Assembly: GCF_900155425.1 (NCBI RefSeq)
Contig: NZ_LT700189.1
Location: 1,233,787 to 1,297,786, forward strand
Length of the DNA: 64,000 nt
DNA from: Parabacteroides massiliensis
GTDB lineage: Bacteria > Bacteroidota > Bacteroidia > Bacteroidales > Tannerellaceae
Direction of reading: 5' to 3'
In this document: positions 34,930 through 43,052 of the stretch, one piece after another
Layout: each line of letters begins with the position of its first letter
Position numbering within the stretch: the stretch's first letter is position 1
Translations under genes and position numbers: made by a program
Notes under the pieces: generated by a model
Told to the model about the DNA's origin: nothing
The model's database searches: none
Seen by the model: the letters and a program-made list of their open reading frames with translations, nothing else

Positions 34930-36225
34930 ATGCTGAAGAAATTACTTGGGTTCGACCCACAGACAATGACATTGCGGACGGAGATTATTGCCGGAATTAC
35001 GACATTCCTGACAATGAGTTATATTCTGGCTGTCAACCCCTCTATCCTGGCAACGACGGGGATGGACAAAGGTGCTGTTTTTACCGCAACCGCTTTGGCA
35101 TCGGCTCTTGCTACCTTACTGCTGGCTTTTATGGCAAAATTGCCTTTTGCTCAGGCTCCCAGTATGGCGCTGAATGCCTTTTTCGCTTTTACGCTGGTGC
35201 AAGGTATGGGATATTCTTGGCAAACCGCCATGACGGCGATGTTTGTGGAAGGAGTGATTTTTATCTTGATTACATTCCTGAACATTCGGGAGGTGATATT
35301 GAATAGCATACCGAAGAATTTACGCTTCGCCATTTCAGCGGGGATCGGTATGTTCATTGCTTTTATCGGTTTGAAGAATGCCGGTATTATCGTTTCAAAC
35401 CCGGCGACTTTCGTGATGTTCGGATCGTTTACTCCGGTTTCGGTTTTGGCGATGGTCGGAATTCTGTTGAGCGGTATCCTGATCTTGAGAAAGGTGAAGG
35501 GAGCCTTGTTCTACAGCATATTGATCTGTACACTGGTCGGCATTCCGTTGGGCGTGACAGAAATCCCGGATGGGTTTCTGCCAGTCTCCGTTCCTCATTC
35601 GATGGCACCAACGTTTTGTCAGTTCGATTTTAACGAGTTCTTTACGCTGGATATGGCAATCGTTATCTTTACTTTGCTGTTTATGAATATATTCGATACG
35701 GTCGGTACGCTGGTCGGATTGGCTTCGAAAACAGGTATTATGGAGGAAGACGGGCAGATACCCCACGTAAAGGAGGCGATGATGTCCGATGCGATCGGTA
35801 CGACGGTCGGATCCATGATGGGAAGTTCTACGATTACCACCTATGTGGAAAGTGCTTCCGGCATTGCAGAGGGTGGACGTTCGGGGTTCACATCGCTGGT
35901 GACGGGTATGATGTTTCTGTTGGCTTTGTTTTTTGCACCCCTGTTTCTGTTGATCCCGAGTGCGGCAACAACAGGAGCTTTGGTGCTGGTCGGGGTCTTT
36001 ATGATGGATTCTATCACTAAAATCGATATGGACGACATATCTGAGGCTCTTCCTGCCTTTATTACCATGATCATGATGGTGCTGACCTATTCTATTGCCG
36101 ATGGAATGGTCTTGGGACTACTGTGCTATGTGTTGGTCAAGTTGGGATGTGGTAAACATAAGGAGATAAGCCCTACCATGTATGTGTTGGCAGCCCTGTT
36201 TATTTTGAAATTTATTTTTGCATAA
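34930..36225 (+). CDS. NCS2-family (AzgA-like) purine permease
   Basis: A 431-residue protein when started at MLKKLLGFDPQTMTLRTEIIAG, where the match to the family begins; the frame open from 34903 overlaps the upstream gene. About 13-14 hydrophobic helices. Signature segments are TFLTMSYILAVNPSIL, GMDKGAVFTATALASALATLLLAF, APSMALNAFFAFT, MNIFDTVGTLVGLASKTG and GSMMGSSTITTYVESASGIAEGGRSGFTSLVTG. AzgA members import adenine, guanine or hypoxanthine with H+. It follows the Tsx-like gene closely. The gene ends 6 bases from the convergent antiporter gene, with no terminator seen between them. Confidence 0.93.
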   Translation: MLKKLLGFDPQTMTLRTEIIAGITTFLTMSYILAVNPSILATTGMDKGAVFTATALASALATLLLAFMAKLPFAQAPSMALNAFFAFTLVQGMGYSWQTAMTAMFVEGVIFILITFLNIREVILNSIPKNLRFAISAGIGMFIAFIGLKNAGIIVSNPATFVMFGSFTPVSVLAMVGILLSGILILRKVKGALFYSILICTLVGIPLGVTEIPDGFLPVSVPHSMAPTFCQFDFNEFFTLDMAIVIFTLLFMNIFDTVGTLVGLASKTGIMEEDGQIPHVKEAMMSDAIGTTVGSMMGSSTITTYVESASGIAEGGRSGFTSLVTGMMFLLALFFAPLFLLIPSAATTGALVLVGVFMMDSITKIDMDDISEALPAFITMIMMVLTYSIADGMVLGLLCYVLVKLGCGKHKEISPTMYVLAALFILKFIFA

Positions 36226-36231
36226 AAGCCG

Positions 36232-37170
36232 TCAGAAGGTGTCGCGAAGTAACCAGAACAGGTAAATCACATAGATGAGAATCAAAGCGGCCCCTTCTGT
36301 CCGGGATATTTTTTGTCCGCTTTTCATCAGCGGCAATAACAAAATGGATATAGCCAGCATGACCAGCAGGTCGATGTAGTTTACATTTTTGGCCTCGATG
36401 GGATGCATAAGCGAACAGGAACCGGCTATGGCCAGTATGTTGAATAGGTTTGAGCCGACGATGTTCCCGATGGCAATATCCGTTTTGTGTTTGTAGGCGG
36501 CAACGACGGATGTTGCCAGTTCCGGCATGCTGGTTCCGGCTGCAACGATTGTAAGTCCGATAACCGCCTCGCTCACACCGAGCTCTTTGGCAATGGAAAC
36601 AGCATTGTCCACCAATAATCGGGATGCAAAGACCAGAACGACCAGGCCGCCGATGATGGTCAGTGTATCAACAGCCCAGTGTTTAGGCTGCTCTTCGAGT
36701 TCCAAGTTCGGCTCTTCTTCCTGTTTACGAGAGTAAAGTAGGCTGAATAATGTGTAAATAATGATTCCTGTTAGAAAGAAAAGTCCTTCCATCCGGCCTA
36801 ATGTCCCGTTCCAGAAAAGGATGGTGAACAGTATGGTTGCGGCCAACATGATCGGGATGTCAATTCGGAGCAATTGTTTTTTTACCTGAAGCGGGCAAAT
36901 GGTTGCTGAAACTCCTAATATAACCCCGATATTAAAGATGTTCGAACCTACGATGTTCCCGATTGCTATATCCCCCTGTCCCCTGAGCGTGGCGCCCAAG
37001 CTTACCGCCAGTTCGGGGGCGCTTGTCCCGAATGCAACAATGGTCAGACCGATTACCAATGGTGAAATATTGGCTTTGAGGGCTAAAGCGGAACTCCCTT
37101 GAACCAACCAACCGGCCCCAATGTAAAGCGCCATCAGAGAGAGAATCAATAACGTCAGACTTGTTATCAT
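36232..37170 (-). CDS. Calcium/sodium antiporter, CaCA family (YrbG-like)
   Basis: A 312-residue protein of ten helices with the two inverted alpha-repeats of CaCA exchangers: IGLTIVAFGTSAPELAVSLGA...DIAIGNIVGSNIFNIGVILG and IGLTIVAAGTSMPELATSVVAA...DIAIGNIVGSNLFNILAIAG. The paired Glu in SAPEL and SMPEL form the cation site. It should extrude Ca2+ in exchange for Na+ (or H+) at the inner membrane. A structured region ending in a T run lies just upstream (37204-37345) and may act as a regulatory leader. Confidence 0.94.
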   Translation of the reverse strand: MITSLTLLILSLMALYIGAGWLVQGSSALALKANISPLVIGLTIVAFGTSAPELAVSLGATLRGQGDIAIGNIVGSNIFNIGVILGVSATICPLQVKKQLLRIDIPIMLAATILFTILFWNGTLGRMEGLFFLTGIIIYTLFSLLYSRKQEEEPNLELEEQPKHWAVDTLTIIGGLVVLVFASRLLVDNAVSIAKELGVSEAVIGLTIVAAGTSMPELATSVVAAYKHKTDIAIGNIVGSNLFNILAIAGSCSLMHPIEAKNVNYIDLLVMLAISILLLPLMKSGQKISRTEGAALILIYVIYLFWLLRDTF

Positions 37171-37203
37171 GGTCTCTTTTTTCTTATTAGTTTGTTAATT
37201 GTT

Positions 37204-37345
37204 AAAAAAATGTCCTGCTTCCTGTCGCCCGGCAAAGGATATTTGCCGTAACCAAGTAAACAGCAAGTTGTTTTATAGGCAGAAAAACGTACCTTGGAAA
37301 ACCTCGCGATCACCACGAAGCAAACAACAGGAAGCTACCAGACAT
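37204..37345 (-). ncRNA. Candidate structured RNA or riboswitch-like leader upstream of the Ca2+/Na+ antiporter
   Basis: On the minus strand the ends pair (TGTC/GACA, and GCTTCCTGT at 37327-37335 with ACAGGAAGC at 37217-37225). Inside are a GGCAAA-TATCC-TTTGCC hairpin and a longer CCAAG/CTTGG stem. Seven T residues (37204-37210 region) follow the closing stem, 34 bases before the antiporter start codon. I do not recognise it as a known family. It could be a terminator-coupled leader or a free small RNA. No consensus promoter was found just upstream. Confidence 0.45.
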
Positions 37346-37380
37346 TGATTGATAGTTAAGGGCAGTTAAGGGTTATTCTT

Positions 37381-37590
37381 TTAATATTCGTATTCTTCAT
37401 CCTTCGGACTGTTGGCTTCCTGTCGCATGTGTATGATTCGTAAAACAATCATTGCTACACTCAGCAGGGCAAGACCACCCATTGTTATCTCTTTTAATAA
37501 CACATTAGAGAAGTCGGAAGTCCCGATTAATACCAAAATGATGAATGACAACATCATAGTTGCATCCACAAGATCTTTATTAATTTTCAT
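37381..37590 (-). CDS. Small membrane protein, unknown function
   Basis: A 69-residue protein with two hydrophobic segments (about residues 11-30 and 36-53: MMLSFIILVLIGTSDF and TMGGLALLSVAMIVLRII) and an acidic tail, KDEEYEY. No family recognised. It follows a similar 67-residue two-helix protein after 31 bases on the same strand, and they may work together or be distant duplicates. Codon use and spacing look natural for a real gene. Confidence 0.6.
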   Translation of the reverse strand: MKINKDLVDATMMLSFIILVLIGTSDFSNVLLKEITMGGLALLSVAMIVLRIIHMRQEANSPKDEEYEY

Positions 37591-37621
37591 ATCTGTACTT
37601 TTTTGGCTGTGAAACGATCCT

Positions 37622-37828
37622 TTATTTTTCGGGAGTGGCTGTTTCTTCCGTTGTGGAAGGAGTGCTAAGGCCTTTCATGATACCAAACAGACCCACGCCG
37701 AGGGCTCCCATAACGATTACCAGTTTCAGATAATCATTCGGAATGATGGAACTGCAAGCGAGTATACAACCAATAATAGTAATAACGATATAAATATAGA
37801 TACTGAATTTATTCTTTTTAGTAGACAT
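37622..37828 (-). CDS. Small membrane protein, unknown function
   Basis: A 68-residue protein started at MSTKKNKFS (ATG ending at 37828); the frame extends to 37933 but the extra N-terminus is less plausible. A basic N-terminus is followed by two hydrophobic helices (IYIYIVITIIGCILACSSII and LKLVIVMGALGVGLFGIM) and a Thr/Glu-rich tail. No family recognised. It is in a row with the preceding exported protein gene and the following small membrane protein gene. Confidence 0.6.
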   Translation of the reverse strand: MSTKKNKFSIYIYIVITIIGCILACSSIIPNDYLKLVIVMGALGVGLFGIMKGLSTPSTTEETATPEK

Positions 37829-37939
37829 AATTATTTTGATTTTAAAGTGAATAATGAATTGTTTGCATTTTTGTAAATGCAATAGGAAAACAGTATGGAA
37901 TATGTATCCCATACAAAATTGGAGATTATTCACCTACAA

Positions 37940-38344
37940 TCAAATAATGATTTTCCGCAAGGCGTACACGTGATATCCCATGCGGCAAAGGAGAGTTGAA
38001 AAGTTAATGGTTTGATGTGTTGTTACCACTTCTGATACTTTCCTTAAAAGATTGATTTCTTTCAAGCGAAAATACTGGGTAGCTCTTTCTTCAATTTTTA
38101 GTAACCGTATGTTAAATGTGTTGCTGACATTCTGAATGGTTCTACGAGGTGTCAGGCAATTGCTACCTTTCAAGTCATTACCTAAGATTTCCAGATTATG
38201 CTGCATGTCTGCGGTCCCTTTTTCCATCATAACAGCCTCTTTCTGTGCCTGCAAATCAAGCATAGTATCATTGTCCTGTACGTCTTCGGGTACAAAAAGC
38301 AACATACCGAACAGCAGAGTCAATATGAATAGGAAATTCTTCAT
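37940..38344 (-). CDS. Exported protein of unknown function
   Basis: A 134-residue protein with a short N-terminal signal-like helix (MKNFLFILTLLFGMLLFV). The mature region is mostly helical and charged, ending NFSTLLCRMGYHVYALRKIII. No family recognised. A consensus promoter ends only 5 bases before the ATG, so the mRNA is probably leaderless or nearly so. It is divergent from menA and could start a unit with the two small membrane proteins and the antiporter. Confidence 0.6.
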   Translation of the reverse strand: MKNFLFILTLLFGMLLFVPEDVQDNDTMLDLQAQKEAVMMEKGTADMQHNLEILGNDLKGSNCLTPRRTIQNVSNTFNIRLLKIEERATQYFRLKEINLLRKVSEVVTTHQTINFSTLLCRMGYHVYALRKIII

Positions 38345-38348
38345 GCTG

Positions 38349-38380
38349 CAAAGATATATGAATTTTTACGTAAAAAACAA
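38349..38380 (-). promoter_or_regulatory. Promoter abutting the start codon of the exported protein gene
   Basis: On the minus strand, TTG (38378-38380), 21 bases, TATCTTTG (38349-38356). The expected transcription start falls at or next to the ATG (38342-38344). Confidence 0.7.
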
Positions 38381-38400
38381 ATATGTGCCCTTTTTGTTTT

Positions 38401-38408
38401 TAATTTTG
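38401..38408 (+). promoter_or_regulatory. Promoter -7 box of menA
   Basis: TAATTTTG, matching TAnnTTTG, 25 bases ahead of the menA start codon. Confidence 0.55.
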
Positions 38409-38433
38409 CATGCAATTATACTGAAAACAGATT

Positions 38434-39333
38434 ATGAAAGATAAAAAATCTCTTGTTGGAGCTTGGATGGAGGCAGCACGCCCCAGGACTTTGCCGGCTT
38501 CTGTCAGTCCGGTTTTGTTGGGGAGTGCATTGGCCTATTATGACGGGATGTTCGATATCATGCCGGCAGTATTGTGTTTTTTTGTGGCTCTTTTCGCCCA
38601 GATAGCCAGTAACTTTGCAAATGATTATTTCGATTTCAAGAAGGGAGCCGACCGCGAAGACCGGTTAGGGCCGGAGCGGGCGGTTGCGCAGGGCTGGATC
38701 ACGCCGAAGGCTATGCTGGCTGGTACATTTGTTACATTAGGGCTGGCTTGCCTGTTCGGTTTGTTGCTGATCTGTTTTGCTGACTGGCGGCTGATATGGG
38801 TGGGAATTGCGATCGCCGTATGTGTGTTGGCCTATTCTGCCGGGCCTTTTCCTTTGGCTTATAACGGGCTGGGAGATGTCTGCGTATTGTTGTTTTACGG
38901 AGTTATACCGGTTTGTTTTACCTATTATATACAAACGTTGAGTTTCTCTTTGTTGTCTTTTTTATTATCTGTGGCCTTGGGGCTTTTGTCTGTGAATATT
39001 TTAGTTGTCAATAATTATCGGGATTACGAACAGGACAAGGTTACTCGTAAACGGACGACAATCGTTTTGTTCGGTCGCCGTTTTGGCCGGGTATTTTATA
39101 TTTTGAATGAATGTATTGCGTTTCTCCTGGTTCTTCCGCTTATCCTGGATGCTCCCTGGTGGATTCTGTTTTTATTTGGAATCCTGTTCGCCCTTTGCTT
39201 TTACACGACGCGGGAATTGTTTACATTGGAAGGGAGAGCTTTAAATCGCACGTTGGGGCATACTGCACGCAATGTTTTTCTTTTTGCAGCCATTCTTTCT
39301 TTGTTATTTTTATATGCAGGTGCCGGCCTGTAA
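38434..39333 (+). CDS. menA: 1,4-dihydroxy-2-naphthoate polyprenyltransferase
   Basis: A 299-residue, eight- or nine-helix UbiA-family prenyltransferase. The N-terminal WMEAARPRTLPASVSPVLLGSALAYYDG and NFANDYFDFKKGADREDRLGPERAVAQGWI (the DxxxD-type diphosphate/Mg2+ site near residues 69-73) are typical of MenA. VVNNYRDYEQDKVTRKRTTIVLFGRRFG forms the second Asp-rich site. It attaches the polyprenyl chain to 1,4-dihydroxy-2-naphthoate in menaquinone synthesis. The other men genes are not in the window. It stands as a single gene upstream of the candidate invertible promoter. Confidence 0.95.
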   Translation: MKDKKSLVGAWMEAARPRTLPASVSPVLLGSALAYYDGMFDIMPAVLCFFVALFAQIASNFANDYFDFKKGADREDRLGPERAVAQGWITPKAMLAGTFVTLGLACLFGLLLICFADWRLIWVGIAIAVCVLAYSAGPFPLAYNGLGDVCVLLFYGVIPVCFTYYIQTLSFSLLSFLLSVALGLLSVNILVVNNYRDYEQDKVTRKRTTIVLFGRRFGRVFYILNECIAFLLVLPLILDAPWWILFLFGILFALCFYTTRELFTLEGRALNRTLGHTARNVFLFAAILSLLFLYAGAGL

Positions 39334-39462
39334 TCAGGACGCCGTAAGTTCTTTTCTCAATGCCTGCCAAGGCCAATGTCGCATATAAGAGATGTTATTC
39401 AATCTGTCTGCCGTAATCCTTTAAACGATGTTTAAAAGAAACTAATAAATTATGTTTTGCAA

Positions 39463-39658
39463 CATAGTTCCATTAGGACTAAGTTATATATGGATGGTGC
39501 TAATAGGAAGATTATTAGATGGTTATTGCATAATGAGGATTAAACACTTTTTTATCTTTTAGCGTTTGATTATTATATTTCTAACTTAATTTTTATTATT
39601 TGAAATATTGTATATATATTTGCAGTGTTAAAAAAGCCACAGTCCTAATGGAACTATG
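39463..39658. repeat. Perfect 18-bp inverted repeats bounding a 160-bp segment (candidate invertible promoter)
   Basis: The left arm CATAGTTCCATTAGGACT (39463-39480) and the right arm AGTCCTAATGGAACTATG (39641-39658) are exact reverse complements. Identity stops sharply at both ends of each arm. The enclosed 160 bp holds a TATATTTG promoter box that points at the SusC gene. Inverted repeats of this size around promoters are the hallmark of phase-variable switches in Bacteroidales. The present orientation would be ON. No recombinase gene lies in the window, so inversion would need an enzyme acting in trans. Confidence 0.75.
39615..39622 (+). promoter_or_regulatory. Promoter -7 box inside the candidate invertible segment
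   Basis: TATATTTG, facing the SusC gene. The -33 region is AT-rich without a clear TTG. Transcription would start near 39629, just before the right repeat arm. No TAnnTTTG box was found facing the other way. Confidence 0.6.
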
Positions 39659-39795
39659 ACAGATTGTGATATTTTATTATTAAAGTATATAATAATGGTG
39701 AAGTAGCATTAGGCTGAAGAAATTTTTAAACGCTGAAAAAATATCTCTCTCTTGGAGGGATAGTACATATTAATCACAGATAAACTTAAATCAAG

Positions 39796-42700
39796 ATGGA
39801 AAATTTTTTTGATCGTAATGATTTTCTGCGACAAAAAACACTGAAGACAATGGGGATGGCAGGCTTGATGTTATTAGCCTTTTCTTCGTCTTTGTATGCA
39901 GAAGATGTTTCCTTGTTGAAGCCACATGCTGGAACTAATGTCACTCAGCAGGCATCTACGTTGAAGGGTGTCGTATCGGACGATTTTGGACCGGTAGCAG
40001 GTGCTTCTGTTGTAGTTAAAGGCACAACTAATGGTGTTATGACCGGAATGGACGGAAGTTTTGTCCTGAATGGTGTAAAGAGAGGGGATGTAATAGTTAT
40101 TTCCTACATCGGTTTTGCAACCCAGGAGATTACTTACACCGGACAAACAACCTTAAATGTGAAAATGAAAGAAGATTCACAACAATTGGATGAAGTCGTT
40201 GTTGTTGGTTTCGGTACACAGAAAAAGGTGAATTTGACAGGTGCAGTGAGCATGGTCAACGCAGATGTGATTGAATCACGACCTGTTCAAAATGTTTCTC
40301 AAGCATTACAGGGGGTTGTTCCCGGCTTGAACTTTTCAGTGAATACGGGTGGAGGAACATTGGACAATAAGCTGAATGTCAATATTCGTGGTACAGGTTC
40401 TATCGGTGACGGATCCGGTTCTTCGCCGTTAGTCCTGATTGATGGTATCGAAGGGGATATGAATACGATTAACCCTGCGGATATTGAATCTATATCTGTA
40501 TTGAAAGATGCCGCATCTTCTTCTATCTATGGTTCTCGTGCTTCTTTCGGTGTGATTTTGATTAAGACCAAAGGCGGGCAATCAGGCAAAGTCAATGTTA
40601 ACTACACAGGAAACGTCCGTTTCACGGATGCCTTGCAGGTTCCGGAAATGATGGATTCCTATCAGTTTGCCCAATATTTTAATGCGGCTGCTGCAAATGC
40701 CGGTCAAAGTGCCGTCTTCAGTGCAGAAGTCATGCAGCGTATTCAAGATTATCAGGCTGGCAAGATCAGTACCGTTTCGACTGCCAATTCGCAGAACAAA
40801 TGGAATATGTATAGTGGATCAAATGCTAATACAGACTGGTTCAGTGAAGTTTATCGAGATTGGGTCCCTTCGCATGAACATAATTTGAGTGTGAGTGGTG
40901 GTTCTGAGAAAGTCACTTATCGTGTGAGCGGTAGCTTTTTAAACCAACGAGGCCTTATCCGTTATGGCGAAGACCGTTTCAAACGTTATACGATGGATGC
41001 TAAAATCTCGGCACAGTTGGCAAGTTGGGCGAGTTTGAATTACACGAGTAAATGGTCTCGTGAAGATTACAGTCGTCCTACCTATATGACGGGTTTGTTC
41101 TTCCACAACATCGCACGTCGCTGGCCGACCTGCCCGGTGTATGACGATAATGGTTATCTGGCAGAGGGCATGGAGTTGCTTCAGATGCGTGATGGCGGTG
41201 TGCAAACACAACAGAAGAACTATTATACACAGCAGTTAGGATTGAGGTTGGAACCAATTAAGGATTGGACGATCAATATTGATGGTAATATGCGTACACA
41301 TACCAATAATCAACATTGGGCCGTATTGCCGGTTTATGCTCATGATGCAGATGGCGCTCCTTATGCGATTAGTTGGGATGGTGGCGCTTCCTATTCTCCG
41401 GGAGCCAGCCGCGTTATGGAAAGCCGTTATATAGAAGATTATTTCACGACCAACTTTTATACGGACTACGCAAAAACGATCGGTGACCATTATTTCAAAG
41501 TCATGGTCGGTTTCAATGCCGAATTGACGAAATACGACACGATGTCCGGTCAAGGTGATAAACTGATATCTGCTGAAACCCCGTATTTAGGTCAGACTAC
41601 CTCTGAACAGAAAGTCAGTGGCGGACGGGCTGAAAATGCAGTAGCCGGTTTCTTTGGGCGTATCAATTATAACTACAAGGAACGGTATATGATTGAATTG
41701 AATGGCCGCTACGACGGATCTTCCCGTTTTGTCGGTGACAAGCGTTGGGGGTTCTTCCCTTCGGTTTCTGTAGGTTGGAACCTTGCGCGTGAAGAATTTG
41801 TGGGTGATTTAAGCGAATTGTTCAGCACATTGAAAGTGAGAGGTTCTTGGGGACAATTGGGAAATACCGATACACAAGATGCATGGTATCCGTTCTACCA
41901 GACGATGCCGACAGGAACGGCCAGTGGCGGATGGTTGATCAATGGTGTGAAACCGAATGTTGCAGGGCTTCCGGGTATCGTAAGTTCTCTGAAAACATGG
42001 GAAACGATCGAATCTTGGGACGTCGGTCTGGACTGGGCTTTGTTGAATAACCGTTTGACAGGTTCATTTGACTACTTTACCCGTTATACTTACGACATGA
42101 TTGGGCCGGCTCCTGAATTGCCAAGCGTGTTAGGTGCTACTCCTCCGAAGATTAACAACTCGGACATGAAATCGTACGGTTTTGAACTGGAACTTTCCTG
42201 GAGAGATCGTATCGGGGATTTCAGCTACGGAGCTAAATTCGTTTTGTCTGATGACCAACAGGTGATAACCAATTATCCAAATGATTCGAAATCTTTGGAT
42301 ATCGCTCACTACAGTGGAAAGAAGTTGAATTCCATTTGGGGATATACGACTGTCGGTATTGCACAATCACAGGAAGAGATGGATGCTCATATTGCCAACA
42401 ACAGACCGAGCTGGGGTTCCAATTGGAGTGCGGGCGATATCATGTATGCAGATTTGAACGGTGACGGCGTTGTCAATTCCGGAGCCAATACGGTTGATAA
42501 TCCGGGCGACCGTACCATCATCGGTAACAGTACTCCTCGTTATAAATTCGGTCTGACATTGGATGCTGCTTGGAAAGGCATTGATTTCTCTGTCTTCTTC
42601 CAGGGAGTAGGCAAACGTGATTACTGGTTGTCCGGCCCGTATTTCTGGGGTGCTTCCGGTGGTATGTGGCAGTCTGCCGGATTCAAGCAGCATTGGGACT

Positions 42701-43041
42701 TCTGGCGTCCGGAAGGCGATCCTTTAGGAGCAAACTTGAACGCTTATTATCCGAGAGCCAGTTTCGATGGTACGAAGAACCAATACGTTCAAAGCGGTTA
42801 TTTGCAGAACGCAGCTTACATCCGTATGAAAAATATCCAGTTAGGATATACATTGCCGAAGCAGTGGGTTTCTAAAGCCGGCATGTCTTCTGTTCGAGTT
42901 TATGTATCCGGTGACAATTTGCTGACGATATCCGATATTACGGGTATATTCGACCCTGAAACTTTAGGTGGAGCTTGGGGAGATGGAAAATTGTATCCGT
43001 TGTGTAAAACGATTTCCGTTGGTTTAAACGTTAATTTCTAA
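39796..43041 (+). CDS. SusC/RagA-family TonB-dependent outer-membrane transporter (no STN domain)
   Basis: A 1081-residue protein. A signal region (hydrophobic core about residues 20-35, ending SSSLYAED) is followed by a carboxypeptidase-regulatory-like beta domain (STLKGVVSDDFGPVAGASVVVKGTTNGVMTG). The TonB box region QLDEVVVVGFGTQKK follows, then the plug domain (ALQGVVPGLN, IRGTGSIG, IESISVLKDAASSSIYGSRASFGVILIKTK) and a long barrel ending SVGLNVNF. It lacks the N-terminal STN signalling domain, so it is not expected to control an ECF sigma factor. With the SusD 11 bases downstream it forms a lidded glycan or peptide importer. Expression is likely set by the candidate invertible promoter. 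Confidence 0.95.
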   Translation: MENFFDRNDFLRQKTLKTMGMAGLMLLAFSSSLYAEDVSLLKPHAGTNVTQQASTLKGVVSDDFGPVAGASVVVKGTTNGVMTGMDGSFVLNGVKRGDVIVISYIGFATQEITYTGQTTLNVKMKEDSQQLDEVVVVGFGTQKKVNLTGAVSMVNADVIESRPVQNVSQALQGVVPGLNFSVNTGGGTLDNKLNVNIRGTGSIGDGSGSSPLVLIDGIEGDMNTINPADIESISVLKDAASSSIYGSRASFGVILIKTKGGQSGKVNVNYTGNVRFTDALQVPEMMDSYQFAQYFNAAAANAGQSAVFSAEVMQRIQDYQAGKISTVSTANSQNKWNMYSGSNANTDWFSEVYRDWVPSHEHNLSVSGGSEKVTYRVSGSFLNQRGLIRYGEDRFKRYTMDAKISAQLASWASLNYTSKWSREDYSRPTYMTGLFFHNIARRWPTCPVYDDNGYLAEGMELLQMRDGGVQTQQKNYYTQQLGLRLEPIKDWTINIDGNMRTHTNNQHWAVLPVYAHDADGAPYAISWDGGASYSPGASRVMESRYIEDYFTTNFYTDYAKTIGDHYFKVMVGFNAELTKYDTMSGQGDKLISAETPYLGQTTSEQKVSGGRAENAVAGFFGRINYNYKERYMIELNGRYDGSSRFVGDKRWGFFPSVSVGWNLAREEFVGDLSELFSTLKVRGSWGQLGNTDTQDAWYPFYQTMPTGTASGGWLINGVKPNVAGLPGIVSSLKTWETIESWDVGLDWALLNNRLTGSFDYFTRYTYDMIGPAPELPSVLGATPPKINNSDMKSYGFELELSWRDRIGDFSYGAKFVLSDDQQVITNYPNDSKSLDIAHYSGKKLNSIWGYTTVGIAQSQEEMDAHIANNRPSWGSNWSAGDIMYADLNGDGVVNSGANTVDNPGDRTIIGNSTPRYKFGLTLDAAWKGIDFSVFFQGVGKRDYWLSGPYFWGASGGMWQSAGFKQHWDFWRPEGDPLGANLNAYYPRASFDGTKNQYVQSGYLQNAAYIRMKNIQLGYTLPKQWVSKAGMSSVRVYVSGDNLLTISDITGIFDPETLGGAWGDGKLYPLCKTISVGLNVNF

Positions 43042-43052
43042 AAAATTAAATC

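Larger units (their letters stand above)
39334..39795. other. Intergenic region between menA and SusC holding the candidate promoter switch
   Basis: No coding frame of note. It is strongly AT-rich in its middle. It carries 18-bp inverted repeats at 39463-39480 and 39641-39658 and one clear promoter box between them. The 137 bases from the right repeat to the SusC ATG form a long untranslated leader. Confidence 0.7.
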
